From NCBI GenBank assembly GCA_963734125.1, contig CAVTGB010000012.1, positions 11,739 through 75,738 of the forward strand: a stretch of 64,000 bases of DNA, given 5' to 3'. Source of the stretch: DATARH01 sp963734125. Lineage in GTDB: Bacteria; Pseudomonadota; Alphaproteobacteria; ATCC43930; CGMCC-115725. Shown piece by piece: positions 61,950-64,000 of the stretch. Positions within the stretch are counted from its first letter, which is position 1. Each line of letters opens with the position of its first letter. The notes beneath the pieces were generated by a model. It saw only the letters and a list, made by a program, of their open reading frames with translations. It did not search any database and was not told where the DNA came from. The translations under genes were made by a program, and so were the position numbers.

Positions 61950-61981
61950 GAAAAAAAATAATTCCCTGCCAGCAGGGAATT
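61950..61981 (-). terminator. Rho-independent terminator of dinB
   Basis: On the minus strand ATTCCCTG, loop CTGG, CAGGGAAT, then TATTTTTTTT: a perfect 8-bp stem with a long T run, a few bases after the dinB stop. It also belongs to the AAATTCCC word set. Confidence 0.88.
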
Positions 61982-61993
61982 TCGCGCCCGCCG

Positions 61994-63265
61994 TCAAGGC
62001 TCCCGCAGCGCCCGGCCGCGCTGGACGGCAGTCGCGCCGTGGCGGCGACGAATGTCGTCGATGGCTTCTTCGAGGTGGCGGGCGCGGCCGGTGTCGTGGT
62101 CGAAGAGGGTGGGGAGATCGGCCTCGGCGCCCTCGACGAGCCCGTCGGCGCCGACCCCGATCAGGCGAAACCGCGTGGTGCCGTCGGCTTCGGCCACGAG
62201 CAGATGGTGCGCGGTGCGATAGAGCGCGTCGGCCAATTGGGTCGGGTCGGCGAGACGGCGCGAGCGGGTGCGCAGGCGAAAGTCCGCGGTCTTGAGTTTG
62301 AGGGTGACGCTGCCGGCGGCGAGCGCGCTTTGCTTGAGGCGGGCGGCGACCTTCTCGCACAACGGCCATAGCGTTCGCGCCAAGGCTTGCGGCTCGGCTT
62401 CGTCGCGGGCGAAGGTGGTTTCGGCCGAGATCGAGCGGGCGCGGCCTTGCGGATCGACCCGGCGCTCGTCCTCGCCCTGCGCGAGCTGCGCCAGGCGCGC
62501 CCCGAGCCGACCGTAACGGGTTGCCAGCTCGCGCGGGTCGAGTGCACATAATTGCCCGATCCGCATGATGCCGTCGGCCGCCAGGCGCCGCTGCATCGCG
62601 CCGCCGACCCCCCACAGCCAGCCGACCGGCTTGTCGGCCAGAAAGCCCTTGGCCTCGGCCCGGCCGATGACCGCAAACCCGCGCGGCTTGTCGAGGTCGG
62701 AGGCGAGCTTCGAAAGAAACTTGTTGTAGCTGAGCCCGATCGACACGGTGATGCCGAACGAATTCTCGATCCGCAAGGCGAGCGCAGCGAGGAGCTGCGC
62801 CGCGGCGGCGCCGTGCAGGGCCTGGGTGCCAGTGAGGTCGAGAAACGCTTCGTCAATCGACAACGGCTCGACGAGCGGGGTGAGGGTCCGCATTTCGGCG
62901 CGGACGGCGCGGCCGATCGTGCGGTATTTCGCCATGTCCGGGTGGATCACGACGGCGTCGGGGCAGAGCGCCCGCGCCTTGAACATCGGCATCGCCGAGC
63001 GCACGCCATAGAGCCGGGCGACATAGCAGCAGGTGAGGACGACACCGCGCGCGCCGCCGCCGACGATGACCGGAAGGGTGGCGAGTTCGGGCCGGTCGCG
63101 CTTTTCGATCGCGGCATAAAAGGCGTCGCAATCGAGGTGGGCGATCGCCAATTCGGCGAGTTCCGGGTGCCCGACCAGGCGCGGGGAGCCGCATTCCGGG
63201 CAGCGCTCCGCCAGTTCGGCCGCCGCCGAGAGCACGGCGCAATCGCGGCATAGGACCCTGGTCAT
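61994..63265 (-). CDS. dinB: DNA polymerase IV (Y-family)
   Basis: A 423-residue translesion polymerase. The Y-family catalytic parts are HLDCDAFYAAIEKRDRPELA (Asp45 metal ligand), VVLTCCYVARLYGVRSAMPM, PLSIDEAFLDLTG (second Asp/Glu), GITVSIGLSYNKFLSKLASD, KPVGWLWGVGGAMQRRLAAD and the little-finger domain up to VADLPTLFD (here EADLPTLFD). The first 25 residues carry Cys6-x2-Cys9 and Cys22-x2-Cys25, a small zinc-binding extension. ATG 63265 overlaps the ROK kinase stop by 4 bases. A strong terminator follows. Confidence 0.95.
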   Translation of the reverse strand: MTRVLCRDCAVLSAAAELAERCPECGSPRLVGHPELAELAIAHLDCDAFYAAIEKRDRPELATLPVIVGGGARGVVLTCCYVARLYGVRSAMPMFKARALCPDAVVIHPDMAKYRTIGRAVRAEMRTLTPLVEPLSIDEAFLDLTGTQALHGAAAAQLLAALALRIENSFGITVSIGLSYNKFLSKLASDLDKPRGFAVIGRAEAKGFLADKPVGWLWGVGGAMQRRLAADGIMRIGQLCALDPRELATRYGRLGARLAQLAQGEDERRVDPQGRARSISAETTFARDEAEPQALARTLWPLCEKVAARLKQSALAAGSVTLKLKTADFRLRTRSRRLADPTQLADALYRTAHHLLVAEADGTTRFRLIGVGADGLVEGAEADLPTLFDHDTGRARHLEEAIDDIRRRHGATAVQRGRALREP

Positions 63266-64000
63266 TGCCCCTCGTCCGGCGGCCACAACCAAGCGGCGCC
63301 GCGCACGCCGCTCGAATCGCCGTGGGCCGGCGGCACCAGCCTTGTGACGACCCGATCGGAGAGAATGTGGCGACCCCAGCGGCGCGGCACCTCCTCGTAG
63401 AGCATGGTGCAAGCCGAGAGACCGCCGCCAAGGACGATCGCGTCCGGGTCGATGAGGTTGATGACGCTGGCGCAGCGCGCGGGCGAGCCGGGTGGCGTAG
63501 CGATCGAGGCTGGCCCGGCATTGCCGGTCGCCGGCCGCCGCGCCGGCGGCGATCTGCGGCCCGGCGAGGTCGCCTCCGCCGTGGCGGCGATGATCGGCGG
63601 CCAGCCCGGGGCCGGACAGGAACGTCTCGATGCAGCCCGAGCGGCCGCAATAGCAGGCCGGTCCCGGTATTTCGTCCGGCTCCGGCGCGGGCAGCGGGTT
63701 GTGCCCCATTCGCCGGCAATTGCGTTGGCGCCGATCAGCAGCCGGCCGCCGATCACGATGCCGCCGCCGACCCCGGTGCCGAGGATGGCGCCGAACACGG
63801 TGCCGCAGCCGGCCGCCGCGCCATCGATCGCTTCCGACAGGGCAAAGCAATTGGCGTCGTTGGCAAAGCGGACCGGGCGGCGGAGCGCCGCCTCGACATC
63901 GCGGCCGAGCGGTCGGTGGTTGAGCCAGGTCGAATTGCTGTTCTTAACGAGCCCGGTTTCGGCGACGATCGTGCCCGGCATGCCGACCCCGACCGAAGCG
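63262..64000 (-). CDS. ROK-family sugar kinase (N-terminus outside window; two frameshifts)
   Basis: C-terminal part of a ROK kinase (glucose, fructose or N-acetyl sugar kinase). Segments: RPVRFANDANCFALSEAIDG, GTVFGAILGTGVGGGIVIGG, NAIAGEWGHNPLPAPEPDE, the zinc loop CYCGRSGCIETFLSGPGL, and LIDPDAIVLGGGLS near the end. A one-base deletion near 63710 and a one-base insertion near 63472 are needed to keep the frame. Stop TGA 63262 overlaps the dinB start codon, so the two genes share an mRNA; a link in function is not evident. Confidence 0.88.
   Translation of the reverse strand, partial: ASVGVGMPGTIVAETGLVKNSNSTWLNHRPLGRDVEAALRRPVRFANDANCFALSEAIDGAAAGCGTVFGAILGTGVGGGIVIGGRLLIGANAIAGEWGTTRCPRRSRTKYRDRPAIAAARAASRRSCPAPGWPPIIAATAEATSPGRRSPPARRPATGNAGPASIATPPGSPARCASVINLIDPDAIVLGGGLSACTMLYEEVPRRWGRHILSDRVVTRLVPPAHGDSSGVRGAAWLWPPDEGQ

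Noticed and set aside
1..64000. tRNA, rRNA, tmRNA, prophage and insertion-sequence signals
   Set aside because: No cloverleaf-like sequence with conserved GTTCRA/CCA features, no rRNA sequence, and no transposase or integrase reading frame could be identified.

Overview
The window is 64 kb of GC-rich bacterial chromosome. Several features point to an alphaproteobacterium: an EipB (DUF1849) envelope protein, a carD-fdxA pair, a class II DAHP synthase, and three families of short intergenic palindromic repeats. A Rhodospirillales- or Hyphomicrobiales-like soil or water organism is my inference. I see no rRNA, tRNA, CRISPR array, prophage or insertion sequence. Both ends cut genes: an ABC ATPase on the left and a ROK kinase on the right.

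Layout. 0-2.3 kb: end of a sugar-type ABC ATPase and two SDR dehydrogenases. 2.3-4.3 kb: a degenerate phosphatase-like protein, CarD and ferredoxin FdxA. 4.5-9.8 kb: a surface-glycan module (glycosyltransferase, GT39-type membrane enzyme, methyltransferase, ArnC-like GT2, EmrE-like small transporter). 10-11.7 kb: a strand-loop-strand repeat protein. 11.8-15.8 kb: an OsmF/YehYXW-type osmolyte ABC transporter. 15.8-30.8 kb: a catabolic region with two Rieske oxygenase systems (one with two alpha genes for one beta), SDR, VOC and HpcH/HpaI aldolase genes and two periplasmic solute-binding proteins. Within it lie a cyclase-TPR protein, a MazEF-like toxin-antitoxin pair and a KirBac-type K+ channel. 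31-35.4 kb: hydantoinase/oxoprolinase genes hyuB and hyuA with a broken BrnT/BrnA pair between them. 35.5-42.7 kb: an NHL propeller protein, a broken DUF364 gene, an FKBP isomerase, a GYD protein, molybdate transporter modABC, an SDR and a small Gly/His-rich exported peptide. 42.7-50.7 kb: a MarR regulator, a cupin, tandem-domain small proteins, a large unrecognised protein, an islet of orphan small genes and a P1-family peptidase. 50.7-58.1 kb: an orphan histidine kinase, fumarylacetoacetase, two MFS carriers, a GNAT and nicotinate phosphoribosyltransferase. 58.2-64 kb: DAHP synthase behind an attenuator, EipB, a DUF4145 protein, DNA polymerase IV and the ROK kinase.

The most interesting single signal is upstream of DAHP synthase. 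A 21-codon leader peptide (59883-59818, minus strand) contains consecutive Phe-Trp-Tyr codons, then another Tyr codon, and is followed by mutually exclusive GC-rich hairpins. This looks like a ribosome-mediated attenuator that would sense all three aromatic amino acids at the first step of the shikimate pathway.

Caution on data quality: at least ten genes carry single-base frameshifts, about 18 events in all and mostly one-base insertions, including in DAHP synthase. This looks more like uncorrected sequencing error than real gene decay. Such genes are annotated across the frameshift, with the break positions given.
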